This document shows positions 36,749 to 45,794 of a stretch of 64,000 nt of DNA, in pieces. Position 1 is the stretch's first letter; every line of letters starts with the position of its first letter. Under the pieces are notes generated by a model that searched no databases, was not told where the DNA came from, and saw nothing but the letters and a program-made list of their open reading frames with translations. The translations under genes were made by a program, and so were the position numbers. The stretch lies in assembly GCA_964515905.1 (NCBI GenBank), contig CAZEWK010000086.1, forward strand, positions 1 to 64,000, read 5' to 3'. The stretch comes from GCA-2712985 sp964515905 (GTDB lineage: Bacteria; Pseudomonadota; Alphaproteobacteria; UBA7887).

Positions 36749-37408
36749 ATGGTTATTGCACTTAATAGAATGCGCTTTCTTTTTTGTATATCACTTTCAC
36801 TTTTAATATTGGCGGATACGGGACACTGTGACGATGGGTGGCCGGCCGCGGATCAGAGAGATATAGACAAAGTAGAATCTTTCCTTAACGAAATAGATAC
36901 CTACCGTGCACGGTTTATCCAGGTGGGCCCTGACGGAGGATATTCGGAAGGATGGCTATGGCTACAAAGGCCCGATCGACTCCGAGTTGAATACGCCCCA
37001 CCGGATAACCTTTTACTTGTTGCAGACGGATCCTTTTTGATCTTTTTCGATCGCGACATGAACCAAGTAACGGAGTTCAGCTATGACGTTGGGCCCTTTC
37101 GATTCCTATTAGCCACCGAAATTAGCTTTGAGGAGGACATGGTAGTACAGTCGATCGAGCGCAAAGCAGGCTTCCTGAGATTAAAATTAGTTGATCAAAG
37201 TATGCTAGGACAAGGATCTGTTACACTGGTATTTGAAGAAAAACCTTTTCGACTAGTGAAGTGGGAAGTTATTGATTCAGCATCGAAAATTACTCATGTC
37301 ACTTTGTATGAACATAGTTTCGGCTTGACACTTGAGCAAAAATTATTTCGATTCACAGACCATGACCGCGTTCGACATGACTATCGATACGGTGATTATA
37401 ACCAATAA
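36749..37408 (+). CDS. lolA: outer-membrane lipoprotein carrier protein LolA
   Basis: The protein has 219 residues. The signal peptide covers about 27 residues (MRFLFCISLSLLILADTGHC region). The mature part has the unclosed beta-barrel pattern of LolA: YRARFIQVGPDGGYSEGWLW, RPDRLRVEYAPPDNLLLVAD and YDVGPFRFLL. It carries lipoproteins across the periplasm to the outer membrane. It lies between ftsK and xth, an order common in alphaproteobacteria. ATG at 36749 or at 36770 (residue 8) could be used. Confidence 0.9.
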   Translation: MVIALNRMRFLFCISLSLLILADTGHCDDGWPAADQRDIDKVESFLNEIDTYRARFIQVGPDGGYSEGWLWLQRPDRLRVEYAPPDNLLLVADGSFLIFFDRDMNQVTEFSYDVGPFRFLLATEISFEEDMVVQSIERKAGFLRLKLVDQSMLGQGSVTLVFEEKPFRLVKWEVIDSASKITHVTLYEHSFGLTLEQKLFRFTDHDRVRHDYRYGDYNQ

Positions 37409-37466
37409 ACTACGATAATATATTAGCTCTAAACGGTAGTCCCTAGAATTGTGGTGATTTTAAACT

Positions 37467-38258
37467 ATGATATTTCGCTTAGCTACTTGGAACGTTAATT
37501 CAATACGCCGGCGCATTGAAAATGTCGAACGCTTGGTCAAAGAGACGAGTCCCGACATAATATGCTTCCAGGAAACAAAAGTGGAAGACGCAAAATTCCC
37601 GATCACTGAACTGGAGGCTTTGGGTTATAAATCACAACTTATTTATGGGCAAAAAAGCTACAACGGTGTTGCAATTTGCTCTCGCCATGAGTTAACAGAT
37701 GGCCAACGCTTGGACTGGGCCGGGAAAACTGATGCGAGACATTTAAGTTGTACGATCAGTAGGAGTGTCCAGCTACATAACTTTTACGTTCCCGCTGGCG
37801 GAGACACGCCGGATTTAGAAAACAATGAAAAATTTCGACACAAATTGCGATTCCTAGAAGAACTTACTGCGTGGTTTTTTAAAAATAGTCTTACCAGCGC
37901 GATATTGGTGGGGGACCTGAACATAGCACCATTGGAAAACGATGTTTGGTCGCATAAACAACTTCTTAATGTAGTGAGCCATACCCCTATCGAAGTAGAA
38001 GCACTAAACAAATTAATGGATAAAGGTGGTTGGGCTGATGCAATGCGTTATCTTATTCCGGAACCCGAGAAGCTTTTTACTTGGTGGAGCTACCGCTCAC
38101 CTAACTGGAAGGCTGCCAATCGGGGAAGAAGGCTCGACCATATATGGGTCACACCTGACCTAATCGAAAAAATACAGGCAGCATGGATATTCACGGACGC
38201 ACGAGATTGGCCCGTACCCTCAGACCACGCACCCGTATTCATCGACCTTGAATTATAG
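37467..38258 (+). CDS. xth: exodeoxyribonuclease III (AP endonuclease)
   Basis: The protein has 263 residues of the endonuclease/exonuclease/phosphatase superfamily. Active-site blocks appear in order: LATWNVNSIRRR, ICFQETKVED (metal-binding Glu), VGDLNIAP (Asp and Asn) and the final SDHAPVFIDLEL (Asp-His). It cleaves abasic sites and trims 3' ends in base-excision repair. Length and motif order are normal. The next gene, a response regulator, is convergent. Confidence 0.95.
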   Translation: MIFRLATWNVNSIRRRIENVERLVKETSPDIICFQETKVEDAKFPITELEALGYKSQLIYGQKSYNGVAICSRHELTDGQRLDWAGKTDARHLSCTISRSVQLHNFYVPAGGDTPDLENNEKFRHKLRFLEELTAWFFKNSLTSAILVGDLNIAPLENDVWSHKQLLNVVSHTPIEVEALNKLMDKGGWADAMRYLIPEPEKLFTWWSYRSPNWKAANRGRRLDHIWVTPDLIEKIQAAWIFTDARDWPVPSDHAPVFIDLEL

Positions 38259-38311
38259 ACCAGTTTGCCTACCCACGATAACAGCGTACCCGGGGCTTGC
38301 CGATTTCTCCA

Positions 38312-39049
38312 TTATCGACACAACCGATAACCTCCATCTGTTGTTACCAGTATATTAGCCGTTTTTGGCAACTCCCGGAGTTTTTTCCGCAATCGGTAAA
38401 TATGTGTCTCTAGTGTGTGTGTTTTAATATTGTCTCTATAACCCCACACCTCACGCAACAACGTTGTTCTACTGACCACTTGATCTTGGTATAAGCATAA
38501 AAAAGCTAGTATTGCGGTCTCTTTATCAGTTAGCCGAATGATATTGGACCCGCACGAATCAAAGAAAAGGTTGAGGTTTTGGTCAAAGCCGTATTGGCCA
38601 ATGCTTATCACCCCAGTTTTGTTAGAAAATCGACGCGCTAAAATGGACTCTAAGTGCCCGAGGAACAAACCTAAACGGAATGGCTTGGTTATATACTGGA
38701 CTGATCCAAGACATGTTGCTTCGATCTCTCGGAATGACTGCTCCGACTTTTCTACCAACACAATAATAGAAGTGCCCTGATAATTGTCGTGAAACCAATT
38801 ATACCAGCTGTGATCTGTAACACGTTGTTGCGTTACATCAACAATTATTGCATCGAGATCCTCTTTAAGATCGGAACGGGAAGTGCCAGAACCGCCAAAA
38901 ATCTCAACAGAGCCAAACTCCCAATGAGATGTAATTTGGTTACGCAATGCTCGGCAAAATTGGGCATTATCACCCAACAATAATACTGATCCATACTGGG
39001 ATTTATGACCCTTATCCATCGGATACTGATCTAAGCCTAGGGATTCCAA
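38312..39049 (-). CDS. OmpR-type DNA-binding response regulator with a partly degenerate receiver
   Basis: The protein has 245 residues. The receiver (about 19-140) has the phospho-acceptor Asp71 in LDAIIVDVT and Lys122 in YITKPFR. The acidic pocket has only one Asp (27; Gly precedes it) and the conserved Ser/Thr of strand 4 is a Val (IIVLVEK). The C-terminal winged helix is complete (LTDKETAILAFLC, VSRTTLLREVWGY, THTLETHIYRLRKKL). No histidine kinase is adjacent. It may act with weak or no phosphorylation. It precedes the DUF427 gene's end by nine bases on the same strand. Confidence 0.85.
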   Translation of the reverse strand: MESLGLDQYPMDKGHKSQYGSVLLLGDNAQFCRALRNQITSHWEFGSVEIFGGSGTSRSDLKEDLDAIIVDVTQQRVTDHSWYNWFHDNYQGTSIIVLVEKSEQSFREIEATCLGSVQYITKPFRLGLFLGHLESILARRFSNKTGVISIGQYGFDQNLNLFFDSCGSNIIRLTDKETAILAFLCLYQDQVVSRTTLLREVWGYRDNIKTHTLETHIYRLRKKLRELPKTANILVTTDGGYRLCR

Positions 39050-39058
39050 TCAAGGCTA

Positions 39059-39379
39059 TCAAACTTCAATAATGACACCACGCCAAAAAGCAACGTGGCC
39101 CTTTATCAGATCGGCAGCGGGCTTTGGATCCGGATAGTACCAGGCTCCATCTGTGTTAGTTTTACCCTCGACAACTATATGAAAGTAGTGGGCTATACCT
39201 TTCCAGTCACAAATTGTAGTTGTTGTACTATCCTGGAAGTATTCTAAAAGTACTGATTCATGAGGAAAGTATGTATTTCCCTCCAGATCTCTAGTCTCCG
39301 TTGACTCTGCAATGACTGAACCATTCCAAACTGCTCTTGCCAATTCGTGCTCCCCCCAAGAATGTATTATTGTACCCAA
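39059..39379 (-). CDS. DUF427-domain protein
   Basis: The protein has 106 residues and the DUF427 beta-barrel pattern: VWNGSVIAESTETRDLEGN, then YFPHESVLLEYFQDS, then CDWKGIAHYFHI and AWYYPDPKPAADLIKGHVAF. The family is small, soluble and of unknown biochemical role. It lies upstream of, and on the same strand as, the response regulator, nine bases apart, so the two may share a transcript. Confidence 0.9.
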   Translation of the reverse strand: MGTIIHSWGEHELARAVWNGSVIAESTETRDLEGNTYFPHESVLLEYFQDSTTTTICDWKGIAHYFHIVVEGKTNTDGAWYYPDPKPAADLIKGHVAFWRGVIIEV

Positions 39380-39546
39380 TTTACACTAACTGTTCAGCAT
39401 CGAAAATAGGGCCTTCCTAATTGCAAAACTCCTGCTTCTAGAAACATCTGTGTGTATCACGATCCCTATACTTATTGAATCGTTACATCATAAAATAATC
39501 CTTTGTTTTCACTATCTTCCCAACCTGAGAAAATGCTTTGACAGTA

Positions 39547-40242
39547 TTAGCTCGTGCGGGGACCAAAAATTGCTGTCCCAACCCTAACGTGGGTTGCCCC
39601 ACAACGAACTGCAATCTCAAAATCATCACTCATACCCATGCTAAGCCACGGTAGGCTGTGTGTGTCGCCAATTTCTTTAAGTAAATTAAAGTGAATGGCC
39701 GGATCTTCCGCCTTTGGAGGGATACACATAAGTCCTCGAAGTTGAAGGTCAAATTCCGTATGGCATTGCATGATAAATTCATGAACCCTGTCAGGAAATA
39801 TCCCATGTTTTTGGGGTTCTGAGCCAATATTTACTTGAATCAACAGGTCTGGACATTTTTGGGTAAGATCACGTTGACGAGCAATAGCATGTGCGAGTTT
39901 GGGCCGATCTATTGTCTCTATGACATCAAACAGTGTCATTGCGTCCTTCACTTTATTCGTCTGCAATGGCCCTATGAGATGTAATCGTACATCCGGATTC
40001 CTATGTTTTAGCGGAGGCCACTTGTTTATTGCCTCCTGAACACGGTTTTCTCCAAAAATAAGTTGGCCATTTTTGATTATGGATTTAATTTTACCAACTG
40101 GCGATAGTTTGCTTACAGCGACGAGTGAAATTGTAGAAGGGTGGCGACCTATAGATTCGGCCGCAGCCACAATCCGTTCATTCACAAGTATAAGATTGTC
40201 CGCGCTACCTTGATTATCGATCTTTTGAGCCATTTTAGACAT
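39547..40242 (-). CDS. yggS: YggS-family pyridoxal-phosphate homeostasis protein
   Basis: The protein has 231 residues from the ATG with AGG five bases upstream; longer starts at 40260 and 40284 run toward the divergent gene. The PLP lysine lies in LVAVSKLSP. Family blocks GENRVQEAINKWP, HLIGPLQTNK, the C-terminal LSMGMSDDFEIAVRCGATHVRVGTAIFG (seen in two adjacent pieces) are intact. It binds PLP and balances free B6 vitamers; no enzymatic reaction is known. Confidence 0.93.
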   Translation of the reverse strand: MSKMAQKIDNQGSADNLILVNERIVAAAESIGRHPSTISLVAVSKLSPVGKIKSIIKNGQLIFGENRVQEAINKWPPLKHRNPDVRLHLIGPLQTNKVKDAMTLFDVIETIDRPKLAHAIARQRDLTQKCPDLLIQVNIGSEPQKHGIFPDRVHEFIMQCHTEFDLQLRGLMCIPPKAEDPAIHFNLLKEIGDTHSLPWLSMGMSDDFEIAVRCGATHVRVGTAIFGPRTS

Positions 40243-40334
40243 GCTGCCTGAATCTTTCATTATGGTGCCATATGAGCGTAGCAAACAGTAACAGAACTCT
40301 CAAAGCTCGTGAAAGGGACACGAAAGTTGGTGGA

Positions 40335-40892
40335 ATGCCGACTGCCCCCAAATTAATAATGATCACGGACGAAGCACGTGCGCCATTTGCCACAAGTGCG
40401 GTCTGCGCGCTACCAAGAGGTTCTGCCGTCTTGTTTCGCGATTATACTCTTTCGTCTCGCTTAGAAACGGGCAAATATATCCTAAGGATTTGCAGGCGTC
40501 GCGGAATACGGTTCCTAGTCGCTGGTGATGGTCACCTGGCAGCAAAGCTACGAGCAGACGGTATTCATATGCCAGAACCTCTGGTTCACCACGCTTTGGT
40601 TTGGCGACAGTGGAGACCCAATTGGTTTATTACTGTGGCGGCACACTCGGCCAAAGCTCTATGGCAAGCGAAAAGGGCAGGCGCGGATGCCGCTTTACTA
40701 TCTCCTGTATTCGCAACAAAAAGCCACCCAAACGCCAGAACTCTGCAATCAGTGAAGTTTGCAAAAATGGCATCTCGATCTCCTATCCCGGTATACGCGC
40801 TCGGAGGAATAAATAATAGCACGGCAAAGCGCCTTTTTGGGGCCAAACTATGTGGGATCGCTGCAGTATCTGCTCTTGCTCCTTTACTTTAA
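40335..40892 (+). CDS. thiamine-phosphate synthase/TenI-like protein
   Basis: The product has 185 residues from the ATG at 40335; an ATG at 40272 would add 21 and collide with the divergent yggS leader. The TIM-barrel features include FLVAGDGHLAAKLRADGIHM, ITVAAHSAKALWQAKRAGAD, ALLSPVFATKSHP and YALGGINNSTAKRLFGAKLC. The pyrimidine and pyrophosphate-binding residues of true ThiE are only partly kept (GIHMPEP in place of GxHLGQ), so a TenI-like or altered activity is possible. No other thiamine gene is nearby. Confidence 0.75.
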   Translation: MPTAPKLIMITDEARAPFATSAVCALPRGSAVLFRDYTLSSRLETGKYILRICRRRGIRFLVAGDGHLAAKLRADGIHMPEPLVHHALVWRQWRPNWFITVAAHSAKALWQAKRAGADAALLSPVFATKSHPNARTLQSVKFAKMASRSPIPVYALGGINNSTAKRLFGAKLCGIAAVSALAPLL

Positions 40893-41011
40893 AAGAATAA
40901 TAAAGTCTCCAGAAATAGTGACTCGCCTTTTACTCGACATAAACATGAACCAGATCTATTGTCTCTGGCCAAGTATCCTGCAATCCTGAACCTCCGAGGC
41001 TAAAATTAGAT

Positions 41012-41593
41012 ATGATAAAATTTGGCGGGAGCCATTATGTTTTACAATCAAGGCGTGCTCTCCACCCATGGAGGGATGGGTTGCTTCTTATATTCGTTGG
41101 ACCGTTGATATTGGCCGCATGCGATAAACTGGACTTTGGGAACGATCCAATATACCCATCCCAACCAGAACAAAGAGTAGAAATAGATAGCAACCCAGTC
41201 GCCAATGATCCTGGCGGTAGCCCTATTATCGGAAGTCTGTTTGAGAAAGATAACAACAGCCCGATGATGATCTCCGTGAATGGTTACCTATGGCGTGCGT
41301 CCCTAGACACCCTTGCTTTTATGCCACTGAGTTCAGCAGATCCGTTTGGTGGTGTCATAATTACAGACTGGTATTCCCCGCCCACTACACCGGATGAAAG
41401 ATTTAAAATAACGGCCTATATTTTGGGGCGGTCGCTTCAATCAGATGGGATTCGAGTCTCTGTATTTCGCCAAGCTCGAACCGAACTTGGGGATTGGATC
41501 AACACTACTGTTAACCAAACCTTAGCAAGTGATCTTGAAAACACGATTTTAACGCGAGCGCGAGAATTTAAAGTACGAAACACCGCAGAATAA
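41012..41593 (+). CDS. DUF3576 outer-membrane lipoprotein
   Basis: The protein has 193 residues. After a basic N-region and a hydrophobic stretch comes the lipobox LAAC (Cys36), so a lipoprotein is expected. The mature part contains GSPIIGSLF, SVNGYLWRASLDTLAFMPLS and IITDWYSPPTTPDERFKITA, which match the DUF3576 family found next to leuS across alphaproteobacteria. Its role is unknown, but the link to lptE-leuS suggests envelope maintenance. Confidence 0.88.
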   Translation: MIKFGGSHYVLQSRRALHPWRDGLLLIFVGPLILAACDKLDFGNDPIYPSQPEQRVEIDSNPVANDPGGSPIIGSLFEKDNNSPMMISVNGYLWRASLDTLAFMPLSSADPFGGVIITDWYSPPTTPDERFKITAYILGRSLQSDGIRVSVFRQARTELGDWINTTVNQTLASDLENTILTRAREFKVRNTAE

Positions 41594-41678
41594 CACATAT
41601 CAGCTAAGCAAAACTCTGGCCTTAAGGTGCCACCTAATCCTATCCTGTAAACGCAATCTATCATCAAACAAAGATTCA

Positions 41679-44240
41679 ATGGCCCGCTACAACGCTCAAA
41701 CAACGGAACAAAAATGGCAAACCTTTTGGGACAAGAACCAGACTTTTGCCGCTCACACTGATGTCAGTTCTGAAAAATATTATATTTTAGAAATGTTCCC
41801 CTATCCCTCTGGTCGCATACACATGGGACATGTTCGGGTGTACACTATAGGAGATGCTATTGCCCGTTTCAAAATAGCGAACGGCTTACAGGTTCTTCAT
41901 CCAATGGGTTGGGACGCTTTTGGTATGCCTGCTGAGAACGCAGCTATGGAGAAAGGAATACATCCAGCGAAATGGACTTGGGATAATATAGCAACGATGA
42001 GGGGACAACTAAAATCAATGGGGCTCTCTTACGACTGGTCTCGCGAAGTTGCCACGTGTTCCCCTACTTATTATCGCCACGAACAGAGGATGTTTTTGGA
42101 CCTATTGAGGGCAGATTTAGCATATCGAAAAGAATCCTGGGTTAATTGGGATCCAGTAGACAGAACGGTACTTGCCAATGAGCAAGTCATTGATGGGTGT
42201 GGCTGGAGGTCCGGAGCACCAGTAGAACGGAAGCTCCTTCCACAATGGATGTTCCGAATCACGGCTTTTGCCGACGACCTCCTCGATAGTCTTAATAGTC
42301 TTGAGCGCTGGCCCGATTCAGTAAGGCTCATGCAAGAAAATTGGATCGGTCGCTCGGATGGCATGATAATTGATTTTGCTTTGAAAGACCGTGAAGACTT
42401 TCTAACGGTGTTTACCACACGACACGACACGTTATTTGGAGCAAGTTTCTGTGCCATAGCCGCAGATCATCCACTGGCTAATGAACTCGCCCAGGATAAT
42501 CCTGGTTTGAGAGATTTTATTAAAAAATGTAGGCAGTTGGGTACAAGTGAGGCTGTTCTGGAAAAAGCGGAAAAAATTGGTTTTGATACTGGGGTGCGAG
42601 TTTTACATCCATTCCTTCCAGAACGAGAACTCATTGTTTTCGTGGCCAATTTTGTACTTATGAATTATGGCACTGGTGCTATCTTTGGATGCCCTGCACA
42701 TGATCAACGTGATTTGGATTTCGCTAGGAAATATGACCTAGAAGTTTTACCAGTAGTCTGCCCTGAAGGGGAGATAGGATCTAATTTTAGTGTTGGAGAC
42801 AAAGCTTTCACCGGGCAAGGGTTGTTAATTAACTCCTCTTTCCTAAACGACATGACTATCAGTGCTGCAAAGAGCGAGGTTGCCGAACGTCTAGAGGACC
42901 AAAATCAAGGAAAAATCCATATCAGCTACAGACTTCGGGATTGGGGGGTGTCGCGTCAACGTTACTGGGGATGCCCTATCCCCATTATTTACTGCCCTAC
43001 ATGCGGCATAGTGCCTGTGCCCCAAGCTGACCTCCCGGTGCTGTTGCCAGACGATATTGATTTCGACAAGCCAGGAAACCCCCTCGACCGACATCCTACT
43101 TGGAAAAATCTGCCGTGTCCGGAATGTGGAACTCCGGCCGAACGGGAAACGGACACATTTGATACATTCGTTGACTCTTCGTGGTATTTTTGCCGCTTCG
43201 CCTGCCCAGACTCGGATGTCCCAGTAAACCCCGATGACATAAATACATGGTTACCGGTTGACCAATATGTAGGAGGGATAGAACACGCTATACTCCACTT
43301 ATTGTACTCCCGTTTTTTTATGCGTGCCATGCGACAATGTGGCTATATCGATTTTGACGAGCCATTTACTGGATTACTAGCTCAAGGCATGGTTTGCCAC
43401 GAGACATATAGAGACAGTAATGGGTGGCTCTTCCCAGAGGAGGTAGAACGTACCCAGCAGGGCACACTAGTGCGACGGGATGATAAGGCTCCGGTCATAA
43501 CGGGCCGATCAGAGAGCATGAGTAAATCAAAGAAAAATGTGGTCGATCCAGAAACAATAATAGCTAATTACGGTGCAGATACAGCCCGCCTCTTTATGTT
43601 GTCTGATAGTCCTCCTGAGCGTGATATAGAATGGAGCGAGTCTGGCGTCGAAGGCGCATGGCGTTTTGTACAAAAATTATGGCGGTTCGTAGACCCATCC
43701 GAATTCCCACTATCACCAATTGGCGCAGCCACGCCCAACACTTTTCAAGAAACACATATAGATCTTCGACGATGTACACACCGAGCCATCACGGATGTAA
43801 CTGCTGATTTTGAAAAATTTAGATTCAATAGAGCAGTCGCCCATATCCGCGAACTCGCTAATAAAATAGCTACGTTTAACGACGATAGCTTTGAAGGGTC
43901 TTGGGTTTTACGAGAGGCTCTTGAAACATTGGTAAAACTTCTCGGACCCATTACACCACATATAGCTGAAGAAATGTGGTGTGTGCTTGGTTATCAACCT
44001 AGTCTAGTGGTCTATCCTTGGCCGAAGCCAGACCCAAATCTTGTGGAAGAACAAAGCACAACTATCGCTTTACAAGTGAACGGAAAGCTCCGGGCAACAA
44101 TTTCCCTTCCCCATGATACTGACCAAGAGGAAGCCAAAAGAAAAGCTCTCGAAAACCCCACTATAGTCGCCGCTATCGGCGACCGAACCGTGCACAAAGT
44201 TATTGTGGTACCAAACCGAGTCATAAATGTGGTGGTTTAG
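41679..44240 (+). CDS. leuS: leucyl-tRNA synthetase
   Basis: The protein has 853 residues. Class I signatures are HMGH at 48-51 and SMSKS at 613-617. The CP1 editing domain lies between (TTRHDTLFGASFCAIAADHP and GTGAIFGCPAHDQRDLDFA, with the editing Thr and Asp present). The zinc-like CPTCGIVPVP block and the C-terminal LQVNGKLRATISLP are normal. It charges tRNA-Leu and edits misactivated amino acids. Its last 14 bases overlap lptE. Confidence 0.98.
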   Translation: MARYNAQTTEQKWQTFWDKNQTFAAHTDVSSEKYYILEMFPYPSGRIHMGHVRVYTIGDAIARFKIANGLQVLHPMGWDAFGMPAENAAMEKGIHPAKWTWDNIATMRGQLKSMGLSYDWSREVATCSPTYYRHEQRMFLDLLRADLAYRKESWVNWDPVDRTVLANEQVIDGCGWRSGAPVERKLLPQWMFRITAFADDLLDSLNSLERWPDSVRLMQENWIGRSDGMIIDFALKDREDFLTVFTTRHDTLFGASFCAIAADHPLANELAQDNPGLRDFIKKCRQLGTSEAVLEKAEKIGFDTGVRVLHPFLPERELIVFVANFVLMNYGTGAIFGCPAHDQRDLDFARKYDLEVLPVVCPEGEIGSNFSVGDKAFTGQGLLINSSFLNDMTISAAKSEVAERLEDQNQGKIHISYRLRDWGVSRQRYWGCPIPIIYCPTCGIVPVPQADLPVLLPDDIDFDKPGNPLDRHPTWKNLPCPECGTPAERETDTFDTFVDSSWYFCRFACPDSDVPVNPDDINTWLPVDQYVGGIEHAILHLLYSRFFMRAMRQCGYIDFDEPFTGLLAQGMVCHETYRDSNGWLFPEEVERTQQGTLVRRDDKAPVITGRSESMSKSKKNVVDPETIIANYGADTARLFMLSDSPPERDIEWSESGVEGAWRFVQKLWRFVDPSEFPLSPIGAATPNTFQETHIDLRRCTHRAITDVTADFEKFRFNRAVAHIRELANKIATFNDDSFEGSWVLREALETLVKLLGPITPHIAEEMWCVLGYQPSLVVYPWPKPDPNLVEEQSTTIALQVNGKLRATISLPHDTDQEEAKRKALENPTIVAAIGDRTVHKVIVVPNRVINVVV

Positions 44241-44745
44241 AACTTTAGCACTCCTAATAACTTTAGTTGGGCCAATAGCTGGTTGCGGTTTTCGACCTAT
44301 GTACGGTCATAATGACGGCAACGAGGTTTTAGAACACCTAGGGGCTATTGAAATTGCCCCTATGCAAGGCCTGCTAGGCAACGAAATGTACAATCAATTG
44401 CTTGATAACCTCGGTCCACGAGGTAATGGCAGTGTCCCCCGCTATAGGCTTGTCATGCAATTGGAAACCTCTAGGGAAGCACTAATCACAGAAGCGGACA
44501 GCCAGATACGTCGTTTTAAGCTGGCTGTTACTGCCAGCTACACGTTAAAGCTAATAGTCTCTGACCGAGCCTTACACTCTGGAAGGGCACGTGCAATTGC
44601 TAGTTACAACGTGGTCGAAACCAATAATTATGGTTCCTCGGTCGCCGAAGAGGAAGCAAACCTGCGAGGTATCAGGCAAATCAGCGAACAAATTGTTGCT
44701 GCCCTATCTTTGCTGTTCAAACGACCCGAATTCAAATCGAGGTAA
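44227..44745 (+). CDS. lptE: LPS-assembly lipoprotein LptE
   Basis: The protein has 172 residues and starts inside the last codons of leuS. The signal sequence ends at the lipobox IAGC (Cys20), followed by GFRPMYG, the alphaproteobacterial LptE signature. The remainder is a two-layer alpha/beta fold. It plugs LptD in the outer membrane and helps insert lipopolysaccharide, consistent with the glycan locus earlier in the window. holA follows by four bases. Confidence 0.9.
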   Translation: MWWFRTLALLITLVGPIAGCGFRPMYGHNDGNEVLEHLGAIEIAPMQGLLGNEMYNQLLDNLGPRGNGSVPRYRLVMQLETSREALITEADSQIRRFKLAVTASYTLKLIVSDRALHSGRARAIASYNVVETNNYGSSVAEEEANLRGIRQISEQIVAALSLLFKRPEFKSR

Positions 44746-44749
44746 TAAG

Positions 44750-45784
44750 GTGAAGATTGGCAACGCGAAAATCAATGCTTTCTTAGCGAATCCTGGGAGC
44801 GACCTCAGAGCGGCGCTATTTTACGGACCAGACCAAGGACTAGTGAGGGAGAGGGCAGACTTAATTGCGAAAGGAATTGTTGACAACCCAGCAGATCCAT
44901 TTCGGAATTGTTTTCTTAGTGCGGCCATGATCAAAGAGAACCCGAACCTGTTGTTTGACGAAGCAGCTTCCCTATCAATGACAGCAGGTCCACGCATTGT
45001 GCGCATCCAAGATGCAAATGACTCCCAGACAGCTTTGTTTAAACAGCTTTTGGAGAATCAGGAGCCACTCTCGCTCGTACTTGCTGAGGCCGGCGAACTC
45101 CGACCACGTTCGCCATTGCGACAACTTTTTGAAAACCAAGAAAAAGCTGCTGCCGTTGGATGTTACCTGGACGACGCTCAAGCCTTAGACAGTTTGATTC
45201 ACGAAATTTGTGCTACAAATAATCTCTCCATCACGCAGGAGGCCACACAATATCTTATTAAGAATCTGGGGGCTAACCGGCTCGTGAGCCGTCGGGAACT
45301 AGAGAAGCTGGTGCTGTACGCAGGAAGCTCGCAAAAAATAACTGAAATGGATGCCTCTGCTGTAATTGGCGACAACGGGGAAACTACAATCAGTACTTTA
45401 GCCATAGACATTTTGGATGGTAACAATGAACAGGTGGTTCGCTCATTATCGCGGCTTAAGTTAGAGGGCGTTGGTGACATACAAATAATTCGTGGATCAC
45501 TGCGGCACCTGCACCGACTGCATCTAGTGGTAACTCGTTTAGTCGCGGGAGAAAACGTAACCCTCGCTATAAATAGCTTTCGCCCGCCACTTCATTTCTC
45601 AATTCGAGACAAAGTAAAGGCACAGGCCCATCTTTGGCCGTTGGAAAAACTACAGAAAGCCATGAAAATATTATTGGAGGCAGAAATAGTCTGTAAACAG
45701 CAGAGCAAGCTCACCTCTCTTGTTACTTACATGGCCATCCTGAGTATTTCAAATGCAGGCAGAAAATTGAAGAGCGAACGATAG
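44750..45784 (+). CDS. holA: DNA polymerase III delta subunit
   Basis: The product has 344 residues from the GTG at 44750, preceded by AATAAGG. A longer frame from 44591 overlaps most of the end of lptE and is rejected. Recognisable parts are ALFYGPDQGLVRERADLI (ATP-binding-like but non-hydrolysing), LVLAEAGELRPRSPLRQLFE and SRRELEKLVLYAGSSQKI. Delta opens the beta clamp within the clamp loader. It ends ten bases before the convergent parB gene, the usual arrangement near alphaproteobacterial origins. Confidence 0.92.
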   Translation: MKIGNAKINAFLANPGSDLRAALFYGPDQGLVRERADLIAKGIVDNPADPFRNCFLSAAMIKENPNLLFDEAASLSMTAGPRIVRIQDANDSQTALFKQLLENQEPLSLVLAEAGELRPRSPLRQLFENQEKAAAVGCYLDDAQALDSLIHEICATNNLSITQEATQYLIKNLGANRLVSRRELEKLVLYAGSSQKITEMDASAVIGDNGETTISTLAIDILDGNNEQVVRSLSRLKLEGVGDIQIIRGSLRHLHRLHLVVTRLVAGENVTLAINSFRPPLHFSIRDKVKAQAHLWPLEKLQKAMKILLEAEIVCKQQSKLTSLVTYMAILSISNAGRKLKSER

Positions 45785-45794
45785 AACTTCCAGA

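Noticed and set aside
42071..42457. 128-codon minus-strand open frame inside leuS
   Set aside because: Antisense shadow of a highly conserved gene; Ser/Arg-rich translation without motifs.
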